DNA from: Terriglobia bacterium
GTDB taxonomy: Bacteria; Acidobacteriota; Terriglobia; UBA7540
Assembly: GCA_030041095.1 (NCBI GenBank)
Contig: JASHON010000110.1
Coordinates: 1-64,000 of the forward strand
DNA: 64,000 bases
Direction: 5' to 3'
The notes under the pieces are model-generated. The model was not told the DNA's origin. It saw nothing but the letters and a program-made list of their open reading frames with translations, and searched no databases. Made by a program: the position numbers and the translations under genes. Below, piece after piece: positions 37,741 to 49,113 of the stretch (position 1 is its first letter; each line of letters starts with the position of its first letter).

Positions 37741-38568
37741 TTACTTCTTTTCGCGTCGCTTTACGATGAAGCGGTTCGTCAGCTTATTATGGCGCGTTTT
37801 ATATCCGCGAGTCGGCTTGCCCCACGGAGTTACCGGATTCCGGCCACCCGACGTCTTCCCCTCACCCCCACCCAGGGGATGATCGACCGGGTTCTTCGCC
37901 ACACCGCGCACCGTAGGACGCCGACCGAGCCATCGGGTCCTCCCCGCCTTCCCGATCGTCACGTTCTCATGGTCGAGGTTTCCTACTTGTCCGATGGTCG
38001 CCATGCATTCCAGATGGACCCTCCGGATTTCACCTGACGGCAGGCGTACGTGCGCGTAGTTCTCTTCCTTGGCGAGCAACTGCGCCGCACCGCCGGCGCT
38101 CCGTACCATCTGCCCGCCTTTACCCTGGCGCAATTCTATGTTGTGAATGATGGTGCCCGCAGGGATATTTTTGAGCGGCAAGGCATTCCCTGAGACGATA
38201 TCCGCATCGGGACCTGAGACCAGCTTATCGCCCACTTTCACACCTTGAGGATAGAGAATGTAGCGCTTCTCACCGTCCATATAGTGAAGCAGAGCGATAT
38301 ACGCCGAGCGGTTTGGATCGTATTCGATGGTCACCACTCGCGCCTGTATCCCAACCTTGTCGCGCCTGAAATCCACCCTGCGGTACTGCCGTTTATGGCC
38401 GCCACCCCGGCGCCAAATGGTAAGCCGACCTTGGTTGTTGCGTCCCGAAATCCGCGTCTTGGGCTCGACGAGCGGCTTGTAAGGGCTCGCCGTCGTGATC
38501 TCTTCAAACGTCAGGCCCGTCTGGAACCGCCGCGTTTCGGTATAGGGTCTGTAAGTCTTAACTCCCAT
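37741..38568 (-). CDS. rplB: 50S ribosomal protein L2
   Basis: A 275-residue L2. [20 protein letters not shown] near the N-terminus and [20 protein letters not shown] carry the conserved C-terminal His region needed for peptidyl-transferase assembly. Confidence 0.98.
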   Translation of the reverse strand: MGVKTYRPYTETRRFQTGLTFEEITTASPYKPLVEPKTRISGRNNQGRLTIWRRGGGHKRQYRRVDFRRDKVGIQARVVTIEYDPNRSAYIALLHYMDGEKRYILYPQGVKVGDKLVSGPDADIVSGNALPLKNIPAGTIIHNIELRQGKGGQMVRSAGGAAQLLAKEENYAHVRLPSGEIRRVHLECMATIGQVGNLDHENVTIGKAGRTRWLGRRPTVRGVAKNPVDHPLGGGEGKTSGGRNPVTPWGKPTRGYKTRHNKLTNRFIVKRREKK

Positions 38569-38586
38569 AGGTCACACTGGACAACG

Positions 38587-38883
38587 TCAGGCGCTTTCTC
38601 CGTATTCAGGCATCTTCTCGCCCGGCATTAACTTGACGTAGGCTTTCTTCCAATCCACTCCAAACCCGGTATTGCGTCCCCGGCGCCTCAGCTTACCCTG
38701 AAAATTCGCCGTCCGCACGGAATGCACTTTCACCTTGAAGGCGTCCTCGACGGCCTGCTTGATTTCCACCTTGTTGGCGTGAGGAACTACCTGAAAGACC
38801 ATCGTCCGCGCGCGTTCGCGGACCAGAAGCCCTTTCTCCGTAATGATCGCCTTCCTTAGGATCTGGTAAGGGCTCCGATTCAT
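38587..38883 (-). CDS. rplW: 50S ribosomal protein L23
   Basis: A 98-residue L23. SPYQILRKAIITEKGLLVRE, ANKVEIKQAVEDAFKVKVHS and the extended loop GKLRRRGRNTGF. It is the docking site of trigger factor and SRP at the tunnel exit. Overlaps rplD by four bases. Confidence 0.97.
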   Translation of the reverse strand: MNRSPYQILRKAIITEKGLLVRERARTMVFQVVPHANKVEIKQAVEDAFKVKVHSVRTANFQGKLRRRGRNTGFGVDWKKAYVKLMPGEKMPEYGESA

Positions 38884-39503
38884 TGCAGCGACTCCTCCAA
38901 CCGCCGTAGGGCCGTCTCCGAAATCAGTAATGCATCGTGGCTGAGAACGTCATATGCCCCAATTTCGTGATGGCGCATCCAATCGCACCCCTTGATATTG
39001 CGCGAAGACAAATGGAGATTCCGATCCGGAGCTTCGCTGACCACCAACACAGACTTCAGCAGACCCAGTTTCCGCAGCGCGCCTGAGAATACGCGAGTTT
39101 TCACTTCCGGCAGCGATAACTGATCCACGACCGCGAGCTTGCTGTCCTGGAACTTGGCCGCGAGCGCAGAGCGAAGAGCTCCGCGCTGCATCTTGACCGG
39201 AAGCCCCGCGGAGTAATCTCGCGGCTTCGGCCCGTGCGCAATGGATCCATGCCGCCATAGCGAACTGCGAATGCTGCCCGCCCTCGCCCGGCCGGTCCCC
39301 TTCTGCCGCCACGGCTTCTTGCCTCCGCCGCGGACTTCGCCGCGGCTTTTGGTCGAGTGCGTTCCGCGCCGCCGATTCGCGAGATGCCACCTTACCGCCG
39401 CCCAAAGCGCGTTGTGGTTGGGAGGTTGGAGGAACAATTCATCCGGAGCCTCATGCTCTCCCACCTTCGCTCCCTCGAGATTTTTGACCTCAATCGTCGC
39501 CAT
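38880..39503 (-). CDS. rplD: 50S ribosomal protein L4
   Basis: A 207-residue L4. NRRRGTHSTKSRGEVRGGGK and PWRQKGTGRARAGSIRSSLW form the conserved tunnel loop. SLPEVKTRVFSGALRKLGLL belongs to the globular part. In enterobacteria L4 represses the S10 operon; no such leader is identifiable here. Confidence 0.97.
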   Translation of the reverse strand: MATIEVKNLEGAKVGEHEAPDELFLQPPNHNALWAAVRWHLANRRRGTHSTKSRGEVRGGGKKPWRQKGTGRARAGSIRSSLWRHGSIAHGPKPRDYSAGLPVKMQRGALRSALAAKFQDSKLAVVDQLSLPEVKTRVFSGALRKLGLLKSVLVVSEAPDRNLHLSSRNIKGCDWMRHHEIGAYDVLSHDALLISETALRRLEESLQ

Positions 39504-39505
39504 TT

Positions 39506-40153
39506 CTATCCCTGGCGTTTCGGCGCTTTGGCCTTCCGCACCACGACATAAGCTCCATCAGGCCCGGGTACCGCGCCTTCTACGACCATCACGTGCTCTT
39601 CTGGATTCACTCGAAGAATTCGCAAGTTCCGCACCGTCACGCGAGCAGCGCCCATGTGGCCCGCGGCCCGCGTTCCCTTAAGCACGCGCGAGGGAAACGC
39701 GGATGCCCCAATCGAGCCGGGAGCGCGGTGGAACATCGACCCGTGAGCCGCGCCGCCCCCTCCGAAGTGGTGTCGCTTATGAAATCCCGCGAATCCCCGG
39801 CCTTTCGAGACCCCGACCACGTCGACCAACTCATTGGCTTGGAACTGATCGACGAGCACCTTGTCTCCAATTTTGACAGCCTCGTCTGTCCCGGTTAGCC
39901 GGACCTCCCTGACAAATCGGGAGGGATTGGCGCCAGCGTGCTTAAAATGCCCCTCCATCGCGCGCGTGACGCGCCTGGGCCCCGGAAGCTCCACCAGCCC
40001 CAACTGAACGGCATCGTATCCGTCCTTTGCTGCTGTCTTCCGCTGCACCACCACGCACGGCCCTGCCCTGAGCACGGTCGCAGGGACGAGGTCACCGTTC
40101 GCCTCAAAAACCTGGGTCATCCCGACCTTCTTGCCCAAAATCCCGTTAACCAT
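39506..40153 (-). CDS. rplC: 50S ribosomal protein L3
   Basis: A 215-residue L3. [20 protein letters not shown] at the start and the loop [20 protein letters not shown] that reaches toward the peptidyl-transferase centre. ATG 40153 overlaps the rpsJ stop by one base (TGATG). Confidence 0.97.
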   Translation of the reverse strand: MVNGILGKKVGMTQVFEANGDLVPATVLRAGPCVVVQRKTAAKDGYDAVQLGLVELPGPRRVTRAMEGHFKHAGANPSRFVREVRLTGTDEAVKIGDKVLVDQFQANELVDVVGVSKGRGFAGFHKRHHFGGGGAAHGSMFHRAPGSIGASAFPSRVLKGTRAAGHMGAARVTVRNLRILRVNPEEHVMVVEGAVPGPDGAYVVVRKAKAPKRQG

Positions 40154-40482
40154 CACTTCGAGTGTTCCTTGCCGAAAGCCTTGATTTCGATGTCCACACC
40201 TGACGGTAGGTCGAGCTTCGTCAGAGCTTCAATCGTCGATCCCGTCGGCTCGAGAATATCGACGAGCCGCTTGTGCGTTCGAATCTCAAACTGCTCGCGA
40301 GACTTTTTATCGGTATGCGGCGAGCGCAACACGCAATACTTGTTCTTCACCGTAGGCAGTGGGATCGGACCGGCAACTTGCGCCCCATTCCTCTTGGCTG
40401 TGGAAACAATCTCAGCGGCTGCCCGGTCCAATATCCGGTGATCGTAGCCTTTCAAGCGAATTCGGATTTTATCGTGTAGCAT
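40153..40482 (-). CDS. rpsJ: 30S ribosomal protein S10 (NusE)
   Basis: A 109-residue S10. [40 protein letters not shown] and [20 protein letters not shown] are standard. ATG 40482 is preferred over an in-frame TTG two codons upstream. Also acts as NusE in antitermination. Confidence 0.97.
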   Translation of the reverse strand: MLHDKIRIRLKGYDHRILDRAAAEIVSTAKRNGAQVAGPIPLPTVKNKYCVLRSPHTDKKSREQFEIRTHKRLVDILEPTGSTIEALTKLDLPSGVDIEIKAFGKEHSK

Positions 40483-40488
40483 CAGCAA

Positions 40489-41679
40489 TCACTGCAGCAC
40501 TTCCGTGACGGAGCCGGCGCCCACCGTGTGGCCGCCCTCACGGATAGCGAACCTCAGTCCTTTCTCCATCGCAATCGGTGTGATCAGCTCGATCTCCAGC
40601 GTGACCGTGTCACCCGGCATCACCATTTCCGTGCCTTGCGGCAATGTGGCAACACCCGTCACGTCCGTCGTGCGGAAATAGAACTGCGGACGGTAGCCGT
40701 TAAAGAAGGGCGTATGCCGTCCGCCCTCCTGATTGGTCAGAATGTACGTCTCCGCCTTGAACTTAGTGTGCGGGGTAATGGATCCGGGCTTGGACAAGAC
40801 CATGCCGCGCTCCACCTCATCTTTTTCCGTGCCTCTCAGTAACACCCCGATATTGTCACCCGCCTGGCCCTCGTCGAGCAGCTTCTTGAACATCTCGACG
40901 CCGGTTACCACGCGCTTGAATGCCTCGGGGCGCAACCCCACAATTTCGATCTCTTCCTGAACTTTCACCTTCCCGCGCTCGACTCGGCCGGTAACCACGG
41001 TGCCGCGTCCAGAGATTGAGAAAATATCTTCGACCGGCATCAGGAAGGGCTTTTCAATCTCACGCACCGGAAGCGGAATGTACTTATCAACCGCATCCAT
41101 GAGATCGTCAATCGACTTCTCCCAGTTTGCGTCCCCTTCAAGCGCCTTGAGCGCGCTGCCGCGAATGACCGGGACTTTATCTCCGGGGAAATTATACTTG
41201 CTGAGTAACTCGCGCACTTCCACCTCAACCAACTCAAGCAGCTCGGGGTCTTCAACCGCGTCGCACTTGTTCATGTAAACCACAATGTAGGGCACGTTGA
41301 CTTGGCGAGCCAGAAGCACGTGCTCCCGCGTCTGGGGCATCGGGCCATCCGTTGCTGCCACGACCAGGATCGCGCCATCCATCTGCGCCGCTCCCGTAAT
41401 CATGTTCTTGATATAATCCGCGTGTCCTGGACAGTCGACGTGCGCATAATGCCGGTTCGCCGTTTCGTATTCAACGTGGGCGATGGCAATTGTGATCCCG
41501 CGCGCCTTCTCTTCCGGCGCGTTATCGATGGAATCAAACGGGCGAAACTTGATTTTCGGATTGTGCTTCGACAGCACTTTCGTGATGGCCGCCGTCAGCG
41601 TCGTCTTCCCATGGTCGATGTGCCCGATGGTTCCAATATTCATGTGCGGCTTCGAACGATCAAATTTCTCTTTGGCCAT
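40489..41679 (-). CDS. tuf: Elongation factor Tu
   Basis: A 396-residue GTPase that delivers aminoacyl-tRNA. G1 [10 protein letters not shown]2 RGITIA, G3 DCPGHADY and G4 NKCD are all present, followed by domains 2 and 3 ([13 protein letters not shown], then [20 protein letters not shown]). ATG 41679 ([20 protein letters not shown]) is the canonical start; upstream in-frame sequence is leader. Lies between fusA and rpsJ. Confidence 0.98.
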   Translation of the reverse strand: MAKEKFDRSKPHMNIGTIGHIDHGKTTLTAAITKVLSKHNPKIKFRPFDSIDNAPEEKARGITIAIAHVEYETANRHYAHVDCPGHADYIKNMITGAAQMDGAILVVAATDGPMPQTREHVLLARQVNVPYIVVYMNKCDAVEDPELLELVEVEVRELLSKYNFPGDKVPVIRGSALKALEGDANWEKSIDDLMDAVDKYIPLPVREIEKPFLMPVEDIFSISGRGTVVTGRVERGKVKVQEEIEIVGLRPEAFKRVVTGVEMFKKLLDEGQAGDNIGVLLRGTEKDEVERGMVLSKPGSITPHTKFKAETYILTNQEGGRHTPFFNGYRPQFYFRTTDVTGVATLPQGTEMVMPGDTVTLEIELITPIAMEKGLRFAIREGGHTVGAGSVTEVLQ

Positions 41680-41722
41680 AACCTCATCTGCTCCTGATGT
41701 GCGTTGTCGAACTAATCGTAAC

Positions 41723-43876
41723 TTATCCCGCAACCGGCTTTCCTTGCACCCGCGACACGATTTCCGATTCAATGTTCAGGGGCACTTGATGGTAACGAAG
41801 GAAATGCATGGTGTATGACGCCCTGCCTTGCGTGCGCGAGCGCAAATCCGTCGCGTAACCGAACATTTCGGCTAACGGGACGACAGCCCGGATAATCTGC
41901 GTCGAAACGCGCTTCTCCATGCCCTCAATATGTCCGCGGCGCCCGCTCAGGTCACCCAGAATATCGCCCATGAACTCCTCGGGAACGACGACTTCCACCT
42001 TCATCACCGGCTCCAACAAACAAGGGCTGGCTTTTCGCACCGCTTCCTTCAGTGCCATCGATCCGGCAATCTTGAAAGCTATTTCCGACGAATCGACCTC
42101 ATGGTAGGAGCCGTCGATTAGGGCCGACCGGATCCCGGTCATTTCGTACCCGGCCAGCGCACCGGCTTCCATGGCCTCGCGCATGCCCGCATAAACAGCG
42201 GGGATGTATTCCTTCGGCACGGCGCCGCCCACGATCTGGTCGATAAAGAGAAAGTTCAATTCTGAATCAAACCGGTCCGTCGATTTCTTGCGCGTAAGCT
42301 CTTCAATCTCCCCCGCGCTCAGGTGGCTCAGCGGCTCGATGCGGACCACAACGTGTCCGTACTGGCCCCTGCCGCCAGTTTGGCGGATGTATTTTCCTTC
42401 CGCCTCCGCCTCCTTGCGAACGGTCTCACGGTACGCCACCTCGGGCCTTCCGACGTTGGCGCCCACATTGAACTCGCGCATCATGCGATCCACCAGGATC
42501 TCAATGTGCAGTTCACCCATACCTGACATGATCGTTTGGCCGGTGTCAGGATCCGTAGACACCTTAAACGTCGGATCTTCCTGCGTCAGCCGCCCTAGCG
42601 CCAGTCCCATCCTTTCCTGGTCAGCTTTGGACTTCGGCTCGATGGCCACGGAAATCACCGGCGCCGGAAAGTCCATAGCCTCGAACACAACGGGTGCTTG
42701 TTCGTCGCAGACCGTATCCCCGGTTGATACGCCCTTCAAGCCCACGGCCGCAGCGATATCGCCGGCGCACACTTCCTGGATCTCTTCGCGCTTGTTGGCA
42801 TGCATCTTGAGGAGGCGAGCCACCCGTTCTCGCTTGCCTCGGCGGGGATTGTACACCATCTCCCCACTCGCCAAAGAGCCGGAATAAACCCTCAGAAAGG
42901 CCAACTGTCCCACGTAGGGATCCGTCATGATCTTGAAGACCAAGCCAGCGAAAGGAGCATCGTCACGCGCGTCTCGCACTACCTTCTCACCAGTGTCTGG
43001 GTCCGTGCCTTCGAAGATATGGATGTCTGACGGCGAGGGCAGATACTCCACCACCGCATCCAGCAGCGGCTGCACGCCTTTGTTCTTGAACGCCGCACCG
43101 CAAAGCACGGGAACCACCTTCATGGCCAGCGTGCTGCGCCGCAGACTCGCGCGCAGCTCATCCGCCGTCACTTCCCCTCCGTGCGCGAACTTTTCCAGGA
43201 TCGCGTCGTCGAACTCCGCCAGAGTCTCAATAAGCTGCTCGCGATAGTGGCGCGCTGCTGCAACCTCTTCGGCGGGAACGTCTGTTTCATCATAGTCGGC
43301 GCCAAGGCTCTCATCACGATAGACCAGCGCCCTCTGCCGGAGAATATCAATCGAGCCCTGAAAGTGATCCTCACGGCCCAGGGGAATTTGGATGACGGCG
43401 GGTATCGCGTGAACCTTTGAGCGAAGCTGGCTCACACAGGCTTCGAAGTCCGCGCCGGCACGGTCCATCTTGTTAACGAAGACGATCCGCGGCACGCGAT
43501 ACTTATCCGCTTGCCGCCAAACCGTCTCGGTTTGCGGCTCGACGCCTTCAACCGCTCCTAAAATGGCAATCGCTCCGTCAAGCACCCGGAGCGACCGTTC
43601 AACTTCCGCCGTGAAATCAACGTGACCCGGCGTGTCAATAATGTTGATTCGCACGTCTCGCCAAAAGCACGTCGTCGCAGCCGAGGTGATCGTGATTCCA
43701 CGCTCCTGTTCCTGTTCCATCCAATCCATCACCGCAGTGCCTTCGTGCACTTCGCCCATCTTGTGCGTGATCCCGGTGTAATAGAGAATCCGCTCCGTGG
43801 TCGTCGTTTTACCGGCATCGATATGAGCCATGATGCCGATATTGCGCGTATTTTCCAGAGAGATCGTTCGCGCCAT
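41723..43876 (-). CDS. fusA: Elongation factor G
   Basis: A 717-residue translocase GTPase. G1 AHIDAGKTT, switch [10 protein letters not shown] and NKMD are present, then domains II-V ending in the EF-G C-domain ([20 protein letters not shown]). The start is ATG 43876 ([20 protein letters not shown]); the frame is open upstream but those residues are not EF-G-like. Confidence 0.98.
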   Translation of the reverse strand: MARTISLENTRNIGIMAHIDAGKTTTTERILYYTGITHKMGEVHEGTAVMDWMEQEQERGITITSAATTCFWRDVRINIIDTPGHVDFTAEVERSLRVLDGAIAILGAVEGVEPQTETVWRQADKYRVPRIVFVNKMDRAGADFEACVSQLRSKVHAIPAVIQIPLGREDHFQGSIDILRQRALVYRDESLGADYDETDVPAEEVAAARHYREQLIETLAEFDDAILEKFAHGGEVTADELRASLRRSTLAMKVVPVLCGAAFKNKGVQPLLDAVVEYLPSPSDIHIFEGTDPDTGEKVVRDARDDAPFAGLVFKIMTDPYVGQLAFLRVYSGSLASGEMVYNPRRGKRERVARLLKMHANKREEIQEVCAGDIAAAVGLKGVSTGDTVCDEQAPVVFEAMDFPAPVISVAIEPKSKADQERMGLALGRLTQEDPTFKVSTDPDTGQTIMSGMGELHIEILVDRMMREFNVGANVGRPEVAYRETVRKEAEAEGKYIRQTGGRGQYGHVVVRIEPLSHLSAGEIEELTRKKSTDRFDSELNFLFIDQIVGGAVPKEYIPAVYAGMREAMEAGALAGYEMTGIRSALIDGSYHEVDSSEIAFKIAGSMALKEAVRKASPCLLEPVMKVEVVVPEEFMGDILGDLSGRRGHIEGMEKRVSTQIIRAVVPLAEMFGYATDLRSRTQGRASYTMHFLRYHQVPLNIESEIVSRVQGKPVAG

Positions 43877-44044
43877 ATCGTCACTCGTCCGCGTGCCTCG
43901 CCTTCGGCGCGGGCCGGGTTTCAATTCCCGCTCGACGGCGGAGTGTTGAATGAAGCCGTATCGGGCAGTGGAACGGCGCACCGCTGCCCCGCACCTCCGG
44001 GGCGGCATGCCGTTCTATTTCAGGGTGTTCCCGATCCGCCGCGC

Positions 44045-44515
44045 CTACCAGCGGTAATGGGCAAATGCCCTGTTGGCTTCGGCCATGCGGTGGGTATCAT
44101 CGCGTTTCTTGATGGCCCCACCCCGGTTGTTGGCAGCGTCCAACAGCTCGGCGGTAAGTCTCTCAACCATGGACTTTTCGCTTCGTGCCCGCGCATAGCC
44201 GATGATCCAGCGGAGACTAAGAGAGGTCTGACGTATCCGGTTCACTTCGACCGGTACCTGGTAATTCGCTCCGCCTACACGGCGGCTCTTCACCTCCAGG
44301 GCCGGTTTCACGTTGTCTAGAGCCCGCTTCACAACCTTCATGGGGTCGTCGTTGGTTTTCTCTTTGATCGTATCGAGCGCGTCATACACAATGCGCTGAG
44401 CCACTGATTTCTTGCCTTTGACCATGAGGCAATTAATCATTTTCTCCAGGACCGGGCTTCCATACACCGGATCCTGCGGTGCTTCCCGTCGTTCAACTGT
44501 TCCCTTTCGGGGCAT
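44045..44515 (-). CDS. rpsG: 30S ribosomal protein S7
   Basis: A 156-residue S7 of standard length: [40 protein letters not shown] and the C-terminal [19 protein letters not shown]7 nucleates the 30S head and in E. coli represses the str operon. Confidence 0.98.
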   Translation of the reverse strand: MPRKGTVERREAPQDPVYGSPVLEKMINCLMVKGKKSVAQRIVYDALDTIKEKTNDDPMKVVKRALDNVKPALEVKSRRVGGANYQVPVEVNRIRQTSLSLRWIIGYARARSEKSMVERLTAELLDAANNRGGAIKKRDDTHRMAEANRAFAHYRW

Positions 44516-44663
44516 AAGCGCTCTCAGCGTTCAGAAATCAACTCGAAGCAGGCTGTCTGCGATGGCAGGGCGCCGCACCCCAACCACTTTCACCAATAAC
44601 CGCTCGCCTCCCGAGCTGTAGCCGGTCCAGGCCTGACGGTTCGGCGTTCACCCCTCCCCACGA

Positions 44664-45041
44664 CTAGGACGCCTTAGGCCGCTTCGCTCCATATTTGGAG
44701 CGCCCTTGCCGGCGGTCGTTTACTCCGGCTGAATCCAAAGTGCCTCGCACAACGTGGTAACGAACTCCCGGTAGATCCTTGACCCGCCCCCCCCGGATTA
44801 GCACGATGGAATGCTCCTGAAGGTTATGGCCGACACCGGGAATGTACGTGGTCACTTCCATGCTATTCGTCAACCTAACTCTCGCCACCTTGCGCAGCGC
44901 CGAATTCGGCTTCTTAGGGGTCTGAGTGTAAACGCGAATGCACACCCCCCGCCTCTGCGGCGAACCCTCAAGCGCAGGGCTGGAGGTCTTGTAGCGTGGC
45001 CGTTCGCGGGCCAAGCGAACCATTTGGTTGAATGTCGGCAA
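44664..45041 (-). CDS. rpsL: 30S ribosomal protein S12
   Basis: A 125-residue S12. The canonical [11 protein letters not shown] opening indicates a TTG start at 45041 with AAGGA upstream; a longer frame from 45071 would add ten residues not seen in the family. The decoding-site segments [11 protein letters not shown] and [14 protein letters not shown] are wild-type, with the Lys residues whose changes give streptomycin resistance elsewhere still present. Confidence 0.96.
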   Translation of the reverse strand: MPTFNQMVRLARERPRYKTSSPALEGSPQRRGVCIRVYTQTPKKPNSALRKVARVRLTNSMEVTTYIPGVGHNLQEHSIVLIRGGRVKDLPGVRYHVVRGTLDSAGVNDRRQGRSKYGAKRPKAS

Positions 45042-45116
45042 TTCCGTTCCTTGGCTTTCTCCCTGATCCAACGCAAGTTAGACTGGAATGTGAAACCGGG
45101 GAGACAAAGCCTTTCG

Positions 45117-45146
45117 AATGTAACAAATCGTTGCGCAGGCTGTCAA
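45117..45146 (-). promoter_or_regulatory. Sigma70-type promoter for the rpsL (str-S10-spc-alpha) operon
   Basis: On the reverse strand a consensus -35 TTGACA (45146-45141) is followed by 18 bases and a TACATT -10 (45122-45117), about 75 bases before the rpsL start. It lies between frr and rpsL with no overlapping gene. Confidence 0.7.
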
Positions 45147-45177
45147 GAGCCGCGCGGTTCAAGTTATTCTCCAACCC

Positions 45178-45738
45178 TCACTTCATTTCCAGAATTTCAT
45201 GCTCTTTCGTATTCCCCAAAGCCTCCAACTTGCCGACGTACTCATCGGTCAGCTTTTGCGCCTCTTCCAGGCCATGCCGCTCGTCGTCTTCCGAAATCCG
45301 CTTCTCCTTCAAGATCCTTCTCAGTTCCTCATTCGCATCGCGACGGATGTTCCGAACCGTTAGACGGTGCTTTTCGAGGATTCCGTGCACGTGTTTCACC
45401 AAATCCTTGCGGCGCTCCTCAGTCAGCGGCGGAATGGGAACACGAATTATTTTGCCGTCATTCATGGGGTTCAAACCCAGATCCGAAGATCGTATAGTCT
45501 TCTCAATCACCGTCAGCAAGCTGGGATCCCACGATTGGACCGTAATGAGGGTCGGTTCGGGAACACTGAGCGTCGAGACCTGGTTCAACGGAGTTGGCGT
45601 GCCGAAATAGTCTATTTTCAGGTGGTCGAGCAGCGAGGTCGACGCTCGTCCCGTCCGCACCGTCGCTAGCTCGCGCTGAAATTCTTCAACCGACTTTCCC
45701 ATCCGCGCCCGCGCTTGCGCCAGGGTTTCCTTAACCAT
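45178..45738 (-). CDS. frr: Ribosome recycling factor
   Basis: A 186-residue protein of standard length. KSVEEFQRELATVRTGRAST, then DYFGTPTPLNQVSTLSVPEP and LTEERRKDLVKHVHGILEKH are diagnostic. With EF-G it splits post-termination ribosomes. Follows pyrH by 24 bases. Confidence 0.98.
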   Translation of the reverse strand: MVKETLAQARARMGKSVEEFQRELATVRTGRASTSLLDHLKIDYFGTPTPLNQVSTLSVPEPTLITVQSWDPSLLTVIEKTIRSSDLGLNPMNDGKIIRVPIPPLTEERRKDLVKHVHGILEKHRLTVRNIRRDANEELRRILKEKRISEDDERHGLEEAQKLTDEYVGKLEALGNTKEHEILEMK

Positions 45739-45762
45739 GTCGTTCGCCTTTTTACCCTTTTC

Positions 45763-46479
45763 CTAGTCCGCGACCAACGATCCCACTTTTTCGCCGGATA
45801 CCACTCGCTTCAGATTGCCCGGTACATTCAGGTTGAAGACAATAATGGGCAGGCTGTTGTCCATGCAAAGCGAAATTGCCGTGGTATCCATCACTGTCAA
45901 ACCCTTGGAGAGCACGTCCCGATACGTAATGTGCGGGAACTTCATCGCGTCAGGCGACAAGAGCGGATCCCGATCGTAAACTCCATCCACTTTCGTCGCT
46001 TTCAGGATCACGTCGGACCGGAGCTCCATTCCCCGCAGGGCCGCGGCGGTATCTGTGGAAAAATAGGGGCTGCCCGTTCCTCCCGCCAGGATAACCAGTC
46101 TGCCTTTTTCCATGTGGCGGATGGCACGGCGACGAATAAACGGTTCGGCGATCTCTCGCATCTCGATCGCGGTGATCACGCGAGTGTCTGAGCCACATTT
46201 CTCTAAAGCATCCTGAAGCGCCAGTGCGTTGATCACGGTCGCCAGCATGCCCATGTGATCCGCAACCACGCGGTCACACCCGTTCTCCGATGCAGCCACG
46301 CCGCGAATGAAATTTCCCCCGCCCACGACGATCGCCACCTGAACGCCCCACTGGTGTACCTCGTGGATTTCCTGAGCGATCCGCTTCACGGTTTCGGGCT
46401 CAACTCCGAAACCCCTGCACCCCATCAAAGCCTCACCGCTAAGTTTCAGAAGAACGCGTCGAAATGCGGGGTCGGCCAT
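45763..46479 (-). CDS. pyrH: UMP kinase
   Basis: A 238-residue hexameric kinase making UDP from UMP + [23 protein letters not shown], the glycine motif [10 protein letters not shown] and [20 protein letters not shown] are all present. Usual neighbour of frr. Confidence 0.98.
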   Translation of the reverse strand: MADPAFRRVLLKLSGEALMGCRGFGVEPETVKRIAQEIHEVHQWGVQVAIVVGGGNFIRGVAASENGCDRVVADHMGMLATVINALALQDALEKCGSDTRVITAIEMREIAEPFIRRRAIRHMEKGRLVILAGGTGSPYFSTDTAAALRGMELRSDVILKATKVDGVYDRDPLLSPDAMKFPHITYRDVLSKGLTVMDTTAISLCMDNSLPIIVFNLNVPGNLKRVVSGEKVGSLVAD

Positions 46480-46818
46480 AGGGAACTATCCATTGCCCGC
46501 CTCATCCACACACCGGAGGGCACTAACCGAATTCCTCACTTACCCTTCACTGAAAGCCGGCTCCAGCTTCGCCGCAGCGCTTCGCTCGCTGCCTCTCTGC
46601 GCAGTCAACACCAGGAGGCTCGGAAGCGAGATGCAGAAGCGCTGGCCTTCAGCGGCACCGGCCCGTATCCCTGAAAGCTGCGGCCGCTTCCCACCACCCG
46701 CCGCCGGACGAATCGCTCGACACTCAGGGTAGCCTACAGGCAGAGAGGCCAGGAAGGGTGAAACGCTTGCCAGTCTCAGCGCACCGCGCGGATACGCAGG
46801 GCTCAAGAACCGGCCAAT
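46480..46818. other. Gap between tsf and pyrH
   Basis: About 340 bases without a convincing gene. A frame on the reverse strand (46540-46806) is open but has low-complexity composition and no ribosome binding site. I see no clear promoter or terminator here. Confidence 0.5.
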
Positions 46819-47460
46819 CTAGCTGGTGGAGGAAGAGCGCTCGAAATCGCTGCCGGCGACGCTCTCACCCACTTTGAAGCGTGCAAATCGGCGAACCGTT
46901 ATGTTCTCACCGAACTTAGCGATCTTCGAGGCGATCAAATCCCCTACGCTCTGCGGCGAGGACTGCTCTTTAATGAAGTGCTGCTCATAAAGGCAATTTT
47001 CTTCGTAAAACTTGCCAAGCCTTCCCTCGACGATCTTGTCGAGCACGGCGGCCGGTTTCCCCGACCCTGCAGCCTGTTCCTTGAGAATCGATTTCTCTCT
47101 CTCCAACACTTCAGGCTCGACGTCCTCTTTGCGAATATACTTCGGATCCGTCGCGCAGACGTGCATCGCCAGATCGTGCGCCAGTTCTTGAAACTCCTGA
47201 TTGCGGGCTACAAAATCGCTCTCACAGTTCAGCTCTACCAGCACGGCAATCTGGCTGCCCTGATGCACGTAAGCGCCAATCAAACCCTGTGAGGCCGTGC
47301 GGCCAGCTTTCTTCGCAGCCGCTGCTTTTCCCCGTTTGCGCAGGATGGTGAAAGCTTTGTCGAGATCGCCTCCAGCCTCCTCCAGTGCGCTCCTGCACTC
47401 CATCATGGGCGCCCCGGTCATCTCCCGCAATTTTTTGACCGCCTCTGCAGATACGCTCAT
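46819..47460 (-). CDS. tsf: Elongation factor Ts
   Basis: A 213-residue nucleotide-exchange factor for EF-Tu, of the shorter bacterial form. The UBA-like N-terminus KLREMTGAPMMECRSALEEA and the catalytic core NCESDFVARNQEFQELAHDL are present. It lies downstream of rpsB as usual. Confidence 0.97.
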   Translation of the reverse strand: MSVSAEAVKKLREMTGAPMMECRSALEEAGGDLDKAFTILRKRGKAAAAKKAGRTASQGLIGAYVHQGSQIAVLVELNCESDFVARNQEFQELAHDLAMHVCATDPKYIRKEDVEPEVLEREKSILKEQAAGSGKPAAVLDKIVEGRLGKFYEENCLYEQHFIKEQSSPQSVGDLIASKIAKFGENITVRRFARFKVGESVAGSDFERSSSTS

Positions 47461-47526
47461 GCGTGAAACATTCCCACTCGATTTTTCCGATCCGTTCCGT
47501 TACTTACGTCGGCCCGGAATCCATCA

Positions 47527-48513
47527 TCACGAATTCGCATCCACTGAACCATCCGCCTCCACCTCTTCATCCTTCGCGACCCGGCCTCTGCCGGTGACCT
47601 TGCGGCGAGTCTTCGGAACGCGAACCTGGCCATCTTCGATTTCCTCGGCCTGCATCACAGTTTCAGGCTCGATGGCCTCGCCTTCTTCACTCACCCTGGC
47701 GCCCTGACCGGCAAAAAACTTATCCTCCGCACCCGCCTGGGCTTCGAAGGCTGCCCGCTCGCGCTCGGCCTCCAACTCCGCGGCCGCCTGCTCTGCAGCC
47801 AGTTTTTCCTCCTCCAATCGTTTTTGTTCGGCAGCGCCCCTTCCTTCAGTCACAGCATCCGCGATGTGCGCGGTGAACAGCCGGATGGAGCGCAAGGCAT
47901 CGTCATTACCGGGAATCACATAATCCACCATGTCCGGGTCACAGTTCGTGTCTACAATCGCCACCACGGGAATGCCCAGCTTATGAGCTTCCTTCACCGC
48001 GATGCGCTCCGTGTTCGAATCGATCACAAACAACGCGTCGGGCAGGCCAGGCATATCCTTGATCCCTGCGAGGTTGTATTCAAGCCGCTGCCGTTCCCGC
48101 TCCAGCCTCTGCACCTCTTTCTTGGGCAAGAGTTCGTAGCGGCCGTCGCGGCTCATCTCCTCGAGTTCTCGAAGCCGTTGAATCGACTTCTGAATCGTTG
48201 CGTAATTCGTCAGGAGCCCTCCCAGCCAGCGGTGGTTCACGTAGAACATGGAGCATCGCACCGCCTCTTCGGCAATGGCTTCCTGCGCCTGGCGCTTCGT
48301 CCCCACAAAAAGAAGCGTCTTCCCTTCTTGAGCCAGGTCGCTCACGAATTTCGCCGCTTCCCGAAAGAGCTTGAGCGTCTGCTGAAGATCGATGATATAG
48401 ATCCCGTTACGCTCGCCGTAAATATACTGCTTCATCTTCGGGTTCCAGCGCCGCGTTTGATGGCCAAAATGAACCCCGGCTTCCAGGAACTCTTTCATGC
48501 TGATAGTCGGCAA
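47527..48513 (-). CDS. rpsB: 30S ribosomal protein S2 with long C-terminal extension
   Basis: A 328-residue protein against a usual ~240. The core (1 to about 228) is normal: [36 protein letters not shown] and [20 protein letters not shown]. The last ~100 residues are a Glu/Ala coiled-coil ([20 protein letters not shown]), an acidic stretch and a basic [15 protein letters not shown] motif. The start is TTG 48513 behind GGGAGG, matching the family's usual M-x-T-x-S-M opening. Confidence 0.95.
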   Translation of the reverse strand: MPTISMKEFLEAGVHFGHQTRRWNPKMKQYIYGERNGIYIIDLQQTLKLFREAAKFVSDLAQEGKTLLFVGTKRQAQEAIAEEAVRCSMFYVNHRWLGGLLTNYATIQKSIQRLRELEEMSRDGRYELLPKKEVQRLERERQRLEYNLAGIKDMPGLPDALFVIDSNTERIAVKEAHKLGIPVVAIVDTNCDPDMVDYVIPGNDDALRSIRLFTAHIADAVTEGRGAAEQKRLEEEKLAAEQAAAELEAERERAAFEAQAGAEDKFFAGQGARVSEEGEAIEPETVMQAEEIEDGQVRVPKTRRKVTGRGRVAKDEEVEADGSVDANS

Positions 48514-48615
48514 TAATCCTCCCTAGTCCGGGCGTGACGCTTCACGAGAATGCCCGCAGCCCGCGACAGGCCAAACCTGGCCCATGCGACGAGCCTGGGA
48601 TCCGTCCGGGCGCTT

Positions 48616-49011
48616 CTACCGCTTCGAAAACTGAAACCGCTTGCGCGCACCCTTCTGGCCGTACTTCTTACGCTCTTTAATGCGCGAGTCGCGTGTCAGA
48701 AAGCCGCCGCGGCGCAGCGGCAGCCGCAATTCGGGATTGAAAGCAAGCAAGGCGCGGGCAATGCCCATGCGGGCCGCTCCCACCTGGCTGTGCACTCCGC
48801 CGCCGCGAAGAAGAATCAGAATGTCGAACTTACCCAAAGTCTCCGTCGCGACAAGAGGCTGCCGCAACTCCAGACGCAGCACATTGGAAGGGACGTACTG
48901 CTCCAGGCTGCGATGATTGATAACCAATCGACCCTCGCCCGGCCTCATGATAACGCGGGCCGTGGCGCTCTTGCGGCGTCCCGTGGCACGATACTCGTTG
49001 GTTTCAGGCAC
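48616..49011 (-). CDS. rpsI: 30S ribosomal protein S9
   Basis: A 131-residue S9. [20 protein letters not shown] near the start, the [20 protein letters not shown] segment, and the invariant C-terminal [17 protein letters not shown] whose tail contacts P-site tRNA. The start is GTG 49011 behind GGAG. Confidence 0.97.
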   Translation of the reverse strand: MPETNEYRATGRRKSATARVIMRPGEGRLVINHRSLEQYVPSNVLRLELRQPLVATETLGKFDILILLRGGGVHSQVGAARMGIARALLAFNPELRLPLRRGGFLTRDSRIKERKKYGQKGARKRFQFSKR

Positions 49012-49113
49012 CTGAACTCCCTACACTTTCACGCGTCATTGCTGGCTTCCGCGCCTCGGCGGCGCCAAACCGCTCCTGTCATTCAACTCCACCAGCCTGG
49101 AAAGGGAAATAGA

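Noticed and set aside
46540..46806. 88-codon - strand frame between tsf and pyrH
   Set aside because: Low-complexity composition and no start signal; treated as a spacer.
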